From: JACRAO01 sp964490895
GTDB taxonomy: Bacteria; Bdellovibrionota; UBA1018
Assembly (NCBI GenBank): GCA_964490895.1
Contig: CAZBEI010000107.1
Coordinates: 1 to 54,453, forward strand
DNA: 54,453 nucleotides
Direction: 5' to 3'
The position numbers were made by a program, and so were the translations under genes. The notes under the pieces are model-generated. The model saw only the letters and a list, made by a program, of their open reading frames with translations. It made no database searches and was not told the DNA's origin. Positions within the stretch are counted from its first letter, which is position 1. Every line of letters begins with the position of its first letter. This document shows, piece by piece, positions 15,250 through 23,769 of the stretch.

Positions 15250-17499
15250 ATGCCTAAAGACATACAAGTACAGATTAAAAAATCTTCTTATGTTTCAGAT
15301 GCCTTTGCAGATATTTTTGGGGGTCTAGCCGCCACTTTAGTTTCCCTACCTTCGGCCATCGCCTTTGGAATTTTGGTCTTTACGCCACTTGGAGCTGCTC
15401 ATGCCCCAGAGGGCGCTCTCATGGGCATTTTAGGGACAATCGCACTCGGGATTGCAGCTCCTATCTTTGGGGGAACACCCAGGCTCATCACAGCCCCGTG
15501 TGCTCCCGCTGCAGCCGTCCTTGCCACTCTCACTGCAGAAATTATAAAACCTCAATTTCACTTTTCGCCTACAGCTATTCCTCTTTTAATCACACTGGTT
15601 ATTTTTCTAACCGGCATTTTTCAATTTTTATTGGGTGTTTTAGGGGGTGGAAAACTTATCAAGTATGTCCCTTTTCCAGTCGTGGATGGCTACTTAAGTG
15701 GAGTGGGAGCTATTATTTTGTTGGGCCAAATTCCAAAACTTTTTGGTTTTGCAAAGGGGACACCCACTTTACTCGGAATTTTTTCCCCAACACTTTGGGC
15801 CTGGCAAGGAGTTGCAGTGGGCGCACTCACCATTGCAACCATGCTCATTGCTCCAAAAATAACCCGGGCAATTCCGGCCTCAATCATCGCGCTTGGAGTA
15901 GGCATTGCCACCTATTTTGGACTAGCTGAGTTTTATCCAGAACTTTCAGTCCTTACAGGAAATAAACTAGTGATTGGGCCCATCGATTCTTTTTCAGGAT
16001 CTCAGTTTATCAAAACTTTTTTGGATCGCTTTCATGGGCTAGAAATTTTTAGTCACATTGAAACATCCACTGCAATCCAATTTATCATTACACCCGCTTT
16101 GACGCTTGCTGTTTTACTATCTATTGATACTCTAAAAACTTGTGTGATCTTAGATGCACTCACCCGAACAAGACATGAGTCTAATCGAGAATTGAGAGGA
16201 CAAGGGTTGGGAAACATTTGTACCTCTCTCATCGGAGGATTGGGTGGAGCTGGAACGATGGGGGCCACCCTCATGAACTTTAGCAGTGGTGGACAAACTC
16301 GAACTTCAAGCCTCCTTTCAGGAGTTTTTGCACTCTTGACTTATCTTTTACTTTCTCGACTTGTCGCTTGGGTTCCGCTGGCAGCTTTGGCAGGCATCCT
16401 CATTGTTGTAGCGGCACGAATGATCGACTGGAAGAGCGTTAAATTTCTAAAACACCGTTCTACAGCGCTTGATTTTTTTGTGGTTCTAGCTGTGATTCTC
16501 ACAGCTATATTACTCAATCTCATTGCAGCTGCCGGAGTTGGGGTGGCCTTTTCGATTCTTTTATTTTTAAGAGAACAAATTCGTAGTTCAGTAATCCGAC
16601 GTAAGCTATTTGGAAACCAAGTCTTTTCTAAAAAAAGAAGACTGCCAGAGGAAATGAAAATTCTAAACGAAGTGGGAGACGAGACCGTTATTTTTGAACT
16701 CCAAGGCCCTTTGTTTTTTGGAACGACAGATCAACTTTTTTCTGAATTAGAGCCCTACTTATCAAAAGCAAAATACGTGATTTTAGACCTTAAAAAAGTA
16801 ACCACTGTGGACTTCACAGCCGCCCACTTGCTCGAGCATATTGAAGCCCGAATTGAGGAAAACAAAGGCTGCCTTGTGTTCTCAAACTTACCCCTTCACC
16901 TCTCTCAAGGACAAGATTTAAAATCCTATTTTAGCGAAGTGGGGCTTGTACAAGCCCAAAGCCGGATTCAAATTTTTTCTGAGTTAGACGATGCACTCGA
17001 ATGGATCGAAGATAAGACTTTGAGCAAAGGGACTTCGCCCGAGAAAAACCAAGAGATTTTAAATCTTTCTCAAATAGCGATTTTGACAGGGCTCTCGCAA
17101 GAAGTTTTAGATGAGCTTAAAAAATGTACTCAAGAAAAAACTTTTCAAGGAGGAGACAAAATTTTCAAAAAAGGCGACCGGGGCGACGAAATTTATTTTA
17201 TTAGAAGAGGCGGAGTCAAGATTTTACTCCCTCTCCAAGGAGAAAAATTTCACCATTTGGCCACTTTCTCTAGGGGAGATTTTTTTGGAGACCTGTCCTT
17301 TTTAGATCAAAAAGCACGCTCTGCTGACGCGATTGCATCAGAACAGACAGAGCTCTACATGATCTCTCGGGCAAGGTTTGACGAATTCACATTAAAAACC
17401 CAGGGAGTTGGGAGGATCTTTTTCTCTCAACTTGCCCATGGACTAGCCCTTCGGCTCAGGCAAACCGACAAAGAGCTACGCGCGTTGGAGGAAGCATAA
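15250..17499 (+). CDS. SulP-family anion transporter with STAS and cNMP-binding domains
   Basis: The product has 749 aa. The N-terminal 430 residues are a SulP transporter: DIFGGLAATLVSLPSAIAFG near residue 24, then SITAPCAP-like ITAPCAPAAAVLA, then LSIDTLKTCVILDALTRTRHESNRELRGQG. SulP proteins carry sulfate, bicarbonate or other anions across the inner membrane. A STAS domain follows (about 460-575, VIFELQGPLFFGTTDQL, YVILDLKKVTTVDFTAAHLL), then a CRP-like cyclic-nucleotide-binding domain (about 605-735, GDKIFKKGDRGDEIYFIRRG, then FFGDLSFLDQKARSADAIA). That motif is the phosphate-binding cassette layout (FGE-x-AL...R-A). The transporter may thus be gated by cAMP or cGMP. GGAG precedes the ATG. 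The stop codon lies in the first 28-bp repeat hairpin. Confidence 0.95.
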   Translation: MPKDIQVQIKKSSYVSDAFADIFGGLAATLVSLPSAIAFGILVFTPLGAAHAPEGALMGILGTIALGIAAPIFGGTPRLITAPCAPAAAVLATLTAEIIKPQFHFSPTAIPLLITLVIFLTGIFQFLLGVLGGGKLIKYVPFPVVDGYLSGVGAIILLGQIPKLFGFAKGTPTLLGIFSPTLWAWQGVAVGALTIATMLIAPKITRAIPASIIALGVGIATYFGLAEFYPELSVLTGNKLVIGPIDSFSGSQFIKTFLDRFHGLEIFSHIETSTAIQFIITPALTLAVLLSIDTLKTCVILDALTRTRHESNRELRGQGLGNICTSLIGGLGGAGTMGATLMNFSSGGQTRTSSLLSGVFALLTYLLLSRLVAWVPLAALAGILIVVAARMIDWKSVKFLKHRSTALDFFVVLAVILTAILLNLIAAAGVGVAFSILLFLREQIRSSVIRRKLFGNQVFSKKRRLPEEMKILNEVGDETVIFELQGPLFFGTTDQLFSELEPYLSKAKYVILDLKKVTTVDFTAAHLLEHIEARIEENKGCLVFSNLPLHLSQGQDLKSYFSEVGLVQAQSRIQIFSELDDALEWIEDKTLSKGTSPEKNQEILNLSQIAILTGLSQEVLDELKKCTQEKTFQGGDKIFKKGDRGDEIYFIRRGGVKILLPLQGEKFHHLATFSRGDFFGDLSFLDQKARSADAIASEQTELYMISRARFDEFTLKTQGVGRIFFSQLAHGLALRLRQTDKELRALEEA

Positions 17500-17573
17500 A
17501 GCTTCCTCCAATATTATGAAAGCATAAAGCTTCCTCAACTATTATGGAAGCATAAAGCTTTCCTTAAAAAAAT
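17487..17573. repeat. Tandem 28-bp repeat of hairpins between convergent genes
   Basis: Three copies with a 28-bp period (17490-17517, 17518-17545, 17546-17573, the last degenerate) each contain GAAGC-ATAAA-GCTTC. The first forms a 9-bp stem (17487-17495 with 17501-17509), with the SulP stop codon in the loop; the third forms GGAAGC/GCTTTCC and overlaps the last codons of the minus-strand glycosyltransferase. On the minus strand T-runs flank the third copy. It probably acts as a bidirectional terminator formed by slippage. Confidence 0.75.
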
Positions 17574-18722
17574 CACATACAGAAAAGTAATGGCTAAAAA
17601 TGGAACGGAATAGATTTGAAGTGAAAAAAACAGAGGAGCTCCAATAATGTCTAGGCCTGCAGTCGAAATCGCAAAAACTCCGAAAATAAAGCTTGCCCAC
17701 TCCCATCTTTTTAATTTTCCAGCCAAAAGGATTGCAACGGGGATCGCCAGCATGCTTTGCGAGTACTTGAATGTCTCTGGCATGAAATAAAGATAGGCAA
17801 AAATGCCCAATGCAAAATGCACTGCGCGAAGGTGCAAAGATTGAGTTTTTTGACCTAACCACAAACAGAGAGTCAAAAGACATCCTAGGACAACCAAGCA
17901 TCGAGTCAACAAAATGGCCATCTCTCGAGAGATCCAACCTAGGTTAGAAATTCTAAGCCCAAAGCTCAAAAGAGATTGAGATCCGTAATGAGCGGCGTCA
18001 AAATAAGAAGCATCTAAACTCACCACCTTGATCCAGCTTTTCCAGAGTTCAAAGCTTTGAACAAACGATCCCACCGCTAGGACTGAGCAAAAACTGAGCA
18101 AGAGTAGCAATAAAAGGGCTATTCCCAGAGAGCGCTTTGCAAACCCAAACCCCTCTCGAATGAATAAAAGAAAAAGGAAAGCAGGAGCAAGCTTAAATAA
18201 CGCTGGGAAAAAAAGCCACCCCCCTGCTTGAAATGGCTTATGACCCAGGAATCCAAATAGCGACAAAGAAAAACCAAGAAACATAAAGCCTGAGACTTGC
18301 CCTGAAGTAAAAGTATCCAAGCATAACCTAAACACAAAAAGCAAGGAAGCACATGTGATCCAAAGCGCTTTTTGAGGATTACGTTCTAAGAGTAGAAGAG
18401 AACGGTAAAGAAAGAAAAAACCCAGAGTATAGCTTAAAAATTGGAGATAAAACCAAAAAAGTTTGCTCTCTTGGATGGGAAAATAAGCCAAAGGTTTAAG
18501 CAAAGGCAAGCTGGCAGGTGCGTACCTAAATGGGGAACTCCCATCTTGTTTGAAATCATAGATTTGATCGATTTTACTCGCATTCAGCCTTTCCGAGGCT
18601 CGATAGTAAACAAAAAAATCTGAGTAGTTGCGCTCACTATAAATTTTATAGGAATAAAGTGGCAAGGAGATGAAAGTGAGTAACACCGCTAAATAAAAAG
18701 TTAGCTTTCTAAGCTGCACCAC
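17535..18722 (-). CDS. GT87-like (DUF2029) membrane glycosyltransferase
   Basis: The product is a 395-aa protein with about 9-10 membrane segments. It carries family-87 features: SDFFVYYRASERLN after the first segment (acidic catalytic loop), then FRYAPASLPLLKPLAYFP, SGQVSGFMFLGFSLSLF and FFPALFKLAPAFLFLLF. GT87 enzymes use polyprenyl-phosphate sugars to add hexoses on the periplasmic side. The start is a GTG (GTG GTG) with AAGG very close, so the exact start is uncertain by one codon. The last eight codons lie in the tandem hairpin repeat shared with SulP, so the C-terminus may have been created by repeat expansion. No other envelope-glycan genes adjoin it. Confidence 0.8.
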   Translation of the reverse strand: MVQLRKLTFYLAVLLTFISLPLYSYKIYSERNYSDFFVYYRASERLNASKIDQIYDFKQDGSSPFRYAPASLPLLKPLAYFPIQESKLFWFYLQFLSYTLGFFFLYRSLLLLERNPQKALWITCASLLFVFRLCLDTFTSGQVSGFMFLGFSLSLFGFLGHKPFQAGGWLFFPALFKLAPAFLFLLFIREGFGFAKRSLGIALLLLLLLSFCSVLAVGSFVQSFELWKSWIKVVSLDASYFDAAHYGSQSLLSFGLRISNLGWISREMAILLTRCLVVLGCLLTLCLWLGQKTQSLHLRAVHFALGIFAYLYFMPETFKYSQSMLAIPVAILLAGKLKRWEWASFIFGVFAISTAGLDIIGAPLFFSLQIYSVPFLAITFLYVIFLRKALCFHNS

Positions 18723-18820
18723 CTTATCACTTATAGACCACCTCTAATTTCAAGACTAGGAAATCCTATTGACACCTACCGCCAAAGTCGCTATGACGCC
18801 ATCAGACATAAGGGGGTGTT

Positions 18821-20893
18821 ATGGCAAATACAGCAATTAGAATCGTCGAGAGCGAAGAAACAAAAATCCAGCCAAATAATATACCAAGTAATATAGAGGA
18901 TAATAAACCAGATAATAGTGAGGATATTAAATCACTCAAAAAATCAATCATTGGAGAACGCCTCACCTTGGCTGCGTTTAACCAACTCTCGGGCATTTTA
19001 TCGGGCTATCCGTATGTCAAACTCGTCTTTGACAAAGAGAATAAGACCCTCCATTTTATCAATAACCACCACTGCTCTTTTCATGCAGAGTACATTGCAG
19101 AAAATATTTTAGGCTGGAGCAAAGCTCAACTCGAAGATCAGATCGATTCGTTCAATAAAAGTGTTTATTTTGATCCCAATCGTAGATTTTACCTCGGCAT
19201 TTTAGCTCTCCACAAAAGAGAGGAAAAAAGATTCTTTTCGCTCGAAACAGTCGAAGTGGACGTGATGAACTCAGAGATGATTTCTGATTTTTACCGTTTT
19301 GTAAAAGACAATGTTGACCCCTCTCTGCCTATTGTGTTTAAACCTGCCAATCATTTTCAGGAAACAGAACTTCAAAAAATAGACTCTGCTCTTTTGCCAC
19401 GTGTGATGGCCTATGAGCTTTTTTCTACGGCCTCATTTGTGGCTTTAAACTCCGGGGTAGCCAAGGGCAGAATTCGCGCCTTCAAAACTCTCCAAGATTA
19501 TCAGCAAAATCGCCAAAGTCTCGAGTGGTACGATATTATCGTCATGAGTCGAGTTCCAGATGATATCCCAAGAATCTTAGGCATCATCAATGCGGAACAG
19601 ACCACCCCACTTTCTCATACCAATGTTTTGGCCACAGGATGGCAAATTCCAAACGCAATTCAAATTGGAATTTTTGATCAAATTGACTCTGAAAACTTAA
19701 ATCTCAAGTGGGTGCAGTACAAAGTTTTAGCCAATGCCACTCAAATTGAATTAAAAAAAACCGATATCCCAGAAGAAATCAACCAAAGGCCTGCCTGGAG
19801 CTTGCAACGAATAAAACTCGAGTCCCCAGAAACCACACATACTCCCATTGTTGATTTGAGTGAACTCAGGATGAGCGATCGGTACCGCTATGGTACAAAA
19901 GCTGCTAATATTGGCGAGCTCTGTTATCTTTTAGAAAATACTTCAGAAAGACTTATTGGATTTTACAAAGTCCGAAGGCCCCCCAGGCCTCATCTCCTAC
20001 CCTATTTGGCCCAGCTTTTAGGCGTCTCACACATCCAAGAGGAAGCACTTTTACAGTCCTCACAGGAGTTCTTAAAATCTTTTGTCAAAATCCCCAGAGG
20101 CATTGCCCTGCCCTTTTCTGTACAGCAGGAATTTTTAGAATCCTCACCGCAGATGCAACAACTGATCGGAAAACTAAAGATGTCCATTGAACTGGGGGCC
20201 AGGCAAGTGGACTCCTTGTGTGTGACCTTACAACAATTTATAAGAGACTCTCGAATTTCGGATCGATTAAGAAATAACATTGACTCTCACATCACACGCC
20301 ACTTAAGCGGAGTTTCTAGCTTTGTCGTGCGCAGTTCATCAAATGCTGAAGACTTGGAAAATTTTTCTGCCGCCGGACTATACGAATCTATCAACCATGT
20401 CACCAGTAGCGATAAACTTTTTGACAGTATCAAACAAGTCTGGGCATCACTTCTTTCTCCAAGAAGTGTGCGACTCAGACAGGAGATGGGAATTTCTTTA
20501 GACGACAGCTACATGGGAGTCATTATTCAAGAAGAAATCCCCAGCACCATGGGAGGAGTACTGGTCACCACCAATCCTGCGAACCGTGGGGACTTTAGAA
20601 ATGTGTATTTTAATATTTCTCCAAAATCTGTGGTCAGTGTAGTCCAGGGAGAAGGCTTGCCTCTCCAATACCTCTACAATACCGTCGAAGGCGGCGGAAG
20701 AACGGTGTCACTCGGAAACTGTAAAGAAGACTTAAACTCAAGCCAAAAAGTACACCTCCAAAAACTTGCGCTCGCGGGAAGACTGCTACAATCTCATTTT
20801 TCTCCCGATTACACCTATGGCCACCCGGTCGATATCGAGTGGCTCGCAAACAACGAAGGAGTTTTTGTTTTACAGCTGAGACTGTTTGCATGA
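18821..20893 (+). CDS. PEP/pyruvate-dikinase-like protein with GWD-type domain order
   Basis: The product has 690 aa. Residues about 1-200 are unique and polar. A swivelling phosphohistidine domain follows, with TTPLSHTNVLATGW (H266), and then an ATP-grasp nucleotide-binding domain with VRSSSNAEDLENFSAAGLYES and VWASLLSPRSVRLRQEMG. Placing the His domain before the nucleotide-binding domain is the order seen in plant glucan water dikinases rather than PEP synthase. It should therefore autophosphorylate from ATP and pass phosphate to an acceptor such as a polysaccharide or pyruvate; which is not shown. A strong GGGGGTG precedes the ATG. It overlaps the next MFS gene as ATGA, so the two are coupled. 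Confidence 0.85.
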   Translation: MANTAIRIVESEETKIQPNNIPSNIEDNKPDNSEDIKSLKKSIIGERLTLAAFNQLSGILSGYPYVKLVFDKENKTLHFINNHHCSFHAEYIAENILGWSKAQLEDQIDSFNKSVYFDPNRRFYLGILALHKREEKRFFSLETVEVDVMNSEMISDFYRFVKDNVDPSLPIVFKPANHFQETELQKIDSALLPRVMAYELFSTASFVALNSGVAKGRIRAFKTLQDYQQNRQSLEWYDIIVMSRVPDDIPRILGIINAEQTTPLSHTNVLATGWQIPNAIQIGIFDQIDSENLNLKWVQYKVLANATQIELKKTDIPEEINQRPAWSLQRIKLESPETTHTPIVDLSELRMSDRYRYGTKAANIGELCYLLENTSERLIGFYKVRRPPRPHLLPYLAQLLGVSHIQEEALLQSSQEFLKSFVKIPRGIALPFSVQQEFLESSPQMQQLIGKLKMSIELGARQVDSLCVTLQQFIRDSRISDRLRNNIDSHITRHLSGVSSFVVRSSSNAEDLENFSAAGLYESINHVTSSDKLFDSIKQVWASLLSPRSVRLRQEMGISLDDSYMGVIIQEEIPSTMGGVLVTTNPANRGDFRNVYFNISPKSVVSVVQGEGLPLQYLYNTVEGGGRTVSLGNCKEDLNSSQKVHLQKLALAGRLLQSHFSPDYTYGHPVDIEWLANNEGVFVLQLRLFA

Positions 20894-22074
20894 AAAAAAC
20901 AGTCCGAATTTTTTATGCCTTTCAGTTTTTTTTCTCCCTGCTTCTTTGGCTCCCTATCTTTTACGAATATCAAAAAAGAATTGGGCTTAATGACACTCAG
21001 ATTTTTCAAATTCAAAGCTATTATTATTTGATTTTTTGTTTTCTAGAAATCCCAACGGGACTTTTTGCAGATCGTTTTGGCTACCTGCGCTCCATGCAAT
21101 GGGGAGCCGGATGTTTAGTTCTGTCTCATTTCTTTCCTATTTTTGCCCAGAGTTTTCTAGGCTTTATGGCACACTTTACACTGATTGCGCTTTCGAGGTC
21201 CTTTATTTCTGGAGCCTCAAGTGCTTATCTTTATGAGTTTTTAAAAAAAGAAAATTCACTCTCTGAATACAAAAAAGTCGAAGGGAAAGCCCGTGCCTAT
21301 GGACTCATCGGCAAAGTTGTTTGTTGGGCTTTTGTGGGCTCTCTGATGCAATTGCAACTCACCCTCCCCTATTGGCTCACTCTTTTTTCAGCTCTTCTTT
21401 CCTTTGGCTTTTCGACTCAGCTTCCAGCTGTCTCCATTCAAAAGAGAAAAGCAAATGCTCTTTCTCAAATCAAAGGAACTTTTATAAATTTGATCCAAAC
21501 ACCTTTTTTAATCCTCGTTATTTTTCAAGGAATCGGGATTTTTGTTCTAAGCCGCATTTGCCAAGTCAATTTATTTCAACCCATCCTAGAATCTAAACAC
21601 TTTGCCCTTCCGACTTATGGGATGATCATGTCTTTCATGACTGTTTTTGAGGCTGTGGGGTCTTTGCATCCCAGACAGATTCAAAAATATTTCTCCAATT
21701 TGCATTCCGTTTATATTTTTACTCTTTTTATGGCTGGCAGTTTAATTTTTATCCCTTTTTTAGGACAACTGGGAACCCTGTTCGCCCTCGGGGTGTTTTC
21801 TTACTCCGTGGGGTGTTCGTTTCCGATCCAACGGCAGCTTCTCAATGACTCAATCTCAGACTCTACCTATCGAGCGACTCTCCTTTCGCTAGAATCCTTA
21901 ACCGATCGAGGGATTAACGCTTTTGTGGCAGCTCTCATTGGGAGTTTTTTGAGCCATGGGAAACTAGATCTATTTTTAATTTATTCGGGTGTGGTAACCG
22001 TCTTTTTTATGTGCTTACTGACCTTGGGGCAGGCCTTGAAAAAAAGAGCTATTCGTTTGAGTGTTTCGGCTTGA
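20890..22074 (+). CDS. MFS transporter coupled to the dikinase-like gene
   Basis: The product has 394 aa and about 12 membrane segments. Motif A follows segment 2 (GLFADRFGYLR). I chose the ATG at 20890, which overlaps the dikinase stop (ATGA) and gives a standard MFS N-terminus (MKKTVRIFYAFQFF); an upstream ATG at 20839 would add 17 residues that read into the other frame. Coupling to a phosphotransfer enzyme suggests a shared substrate, perhaps a sugar or oligosaccharide, but it could also be a drug-type exporter. The C11 peptidase gene on the other strand begins its stop codon one base after this gene. Confidence 0.85.
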   Translation: MKKTVRIFYAFQFFFSLLLWLPIFYEYQKRIGLNDTQIFQIQSYYYLIFCFLEIPTGLFADRFGYLRSMQWGAGCLVLSHFFPIFAQSFLGFMAHFTLIALSRSFISGASSAYLYEFLKKENSLSEYKKVEGKARAYGLIGKVVCWAFVGSLMQLQLTLPYWLTLFSALLSFGFSTQLPAVSIQKRKANALSQIKGTFINLIQTPFLILVIFQGIGIFVLSRICQVNLFQPILESKHFALPTYGMIMSFMTVFEAVGSLHPRQIQKYFSNLHSVYIFTLFMAGSLIFIPFLGQLGTLFALGVFSYSVGCSFPIQRQLLNDSISDSTYRATLLSLESLTDRGINAFVAALIGSFLSHGKLDLFLIYSGVVTVFFMCLLTLGQALKKRAIRLSVSA

Positions 22075-23766
22075 TTATTGGATAAATATTTTTGACCAGT
22101 CAGTGGCCAATTCGAAATCCAGATCTAAATAATCTAGCGAAAAAGCTCCTAGGCTCGGATCTAAAACTCCAAGCCCAGTATAGTGCTCTGCCTGAGTTCC
22201 TGATCCTTGTGTGTAAGCAAAATATCTTATGGGGTTTATTTCATTTATTGCCCTTGTCTCATTTGTATCAAATAGTCTTTCGAATGATTCCTCGGCAGAA
22301 AATACAATCTGATTGATTTTGGTGTCGAAGTACATAAAAAAGAAATGAAAAGTTTTTGAGCCTGGAAAAAATGGACTCACCGCAAAAGTCTCTTTGACTT
22401 TAATAAATGGCCAAAGGTCATTTCTTGCTTTTTCACTCCCTATGACATGAGGTAAGCTGGTTTTAATATTTTCGCCGAGTGGAGAGTAACCACTCGGTTC
22501 ATTTTTATTTTCTCCCACAACAGGCTTAAGCTCTGCTGGGATTTTATCTAGAGTCTCACTGTCAGACTGGTTTCCCCTTGTCCAAAGATCGTAGCCATAA
22601 ACCATGTGGCTTGGCCGATGAGGGGGGTGAACGGGAACACGTGGATTCGTTTTGAGTATTTTGAATGTAGAAAAACTCATTTTGTCTAAAATGACAGCTA
22701 GCTTTTTAGATGCTTCTTGGAACAGATTTGGATTTAGGATTTCTTTAAAATACAAGAGCAACCTCCCAAAATCTACAAAGTCATCCAGTGCTGTTTGTCT
22801 ATTTTTTAACGTTTTTGAGAGTCTGTTTTTTATTTCTAGGATTTCATTTTTTGTTTGAAATGTTTTGGACATTTTTAGATTTTTAACAAATTCAGAAATA
22901 TTTTGAACCAAGTCTTCTATTTTTGATAAATCAACAACGCTCAAAGTTGCCGGAGTAGTCACCACGTTTTTAGTTTGTTTTCCACCTTTATAAAACGAAT
23001 AAGAATTAATAAATTTTTTGGCAAGCTCATTTGCATTTTCCTCTGCGCTGTTTGTACTCGCTTGTAATATTTTTAGACTCTCAAAAGGAGTGCCAGACGA
23101 AAACTCTTTCTCTTCGGAAGCTATTAAAAGCTGAGCAAGATTTCTGAGTTCAAATCCAACTTCAATACTTGACATAAAACAAGCATCAAACCATAAAATT
23201 TCTAGTGGTTTTTGACCTTCTCGTGGTGGCAATACTGCTTCTAATTGTTTTCGTAAGGGTTTTAGTTTTATTCCGTACAAGCCCTTATAAGCTAGTCCAT
23301 GAGCATAAATCATGAGTAGCCTTTTTGAACTTGTTTCAGAAAATGCAGTTTTAAAAAAAGAAATTAAAAACTGATTATTTTGTATTAGCTTTTGAGTATT
23401 TTTATTTTTTTTGTCCACTGTGAGAGTGCCTGGAACAAAGACTTGATAGGGCGTTTTATTGATTTCACAATGTGGTGGTTCAAAAAATAAATCCTCCCAT
23501 GGATGGGTCTCTCTAGAATCAGGTGGAGCCACATAGTATTTAATAATGCGATCCTCGAACTCTCTTAAAATACTCAGTTTAAAATTAGGCCCTACAATGG
23601 ACTGGGAAAGCTCCAAAATATTTTTATCAATATCTCTTTGATAGTCATCATCAAAATTAGAGTCTAAAAATATAACTGCTACTTCCCATGGCAAGGGTTT
23701 GATTGTTTGCGCATGAGCACTCTGAAAAAAAACAAATGCGCAAAAAATAGAGCCAAAAAACAGCAT
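22075..23766 (-). CDS. Clostripain-family (C11) cysteine peptidase, exported
   Basis: The product has 563 aa with a signal peptide (cleavage near SAHA-QT). The N-terminal part WEVAVIFLDSNFDDDY is the first strand and acidic loop of C11 peptidases. The catalytic His is H156 in LLMIYAHGLAYKG and the catalytic Cys is C196 in LWFDACFMSSIEV, followed by the conserved ASEEKEFSSGTPF segment. C11 enzymes are caspase-fold proteases, usually Arg- or Lys-specific and autoprocessed. The C-terminal 350 residues have no clear domain. It starts 3 nt after the stop of the paralogous protein 23770-25260, so the two form an operon. Its targets are unknown; export suggests digestion of external or periplasmic protein. 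Confidence 0.85.
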   Translation of the reverse strand: MLFFGSIFCAFVFFQSAHAQTIKPLPWEVAVIFLDSNFDDDYQRDIDKNILELSQSIVGPNFKLSILREFEDRIIKYYVAPPDSRETHPWEDLFFEPPHCEINKTPYQVFVPGTLTVDKKNKNTQKLIQNNQFLISFFKTAFSETSSKRLLMIYAHGLAYKGLYGIKLKPLRKQLEAVLPPREGQKPLEILWFDACFMSSIEVGFELRNLAQLLIASEEKEFSSGTPFESLKILQASTNSAEENANELAKKFINSYSFYKGGKQTKNVVTTPATLSVVDLSKIEDLVQNISEFVKNLKMSKTFQTKNEILEIKNRLSKTLKNRQTALDDFVDFGRLLLYFKEILNPNLFQEASKKLAVILDKMSFSTFKILKTNPRVPVHPPHRPSHMVYGYDLWTRGNQSDSETLDKIPAELKPVVGENKNEPSGYSPLGENIKTSLPHVIGSEKARNDLWPFIKVKETFAVSPFFPGSKTFHFFFMYFDTKINQIVFSAEESFERLFDTNETRAINEINPIRYFAYTQGSGTQAEHYTGLGVLDPSLGAFSLDYLDLDFELATDWSKIFIQ

Positions 23767-23769
23767 GTT

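Noticed and set aside
15498..15929. A 143-aa plus-strand frame inside the SulP gene
   Set aside because: It lies wholly inside the SulP coding frame, and its Cys/His/Phe-rich composition is a shadow of membrane codons.
17487..17573. A CRISPR-like array
   Set aside because: Three contiguous 28-bp repeats have no unique spacers and overlap two gene ends; the hairpin terminator reading is simpler.
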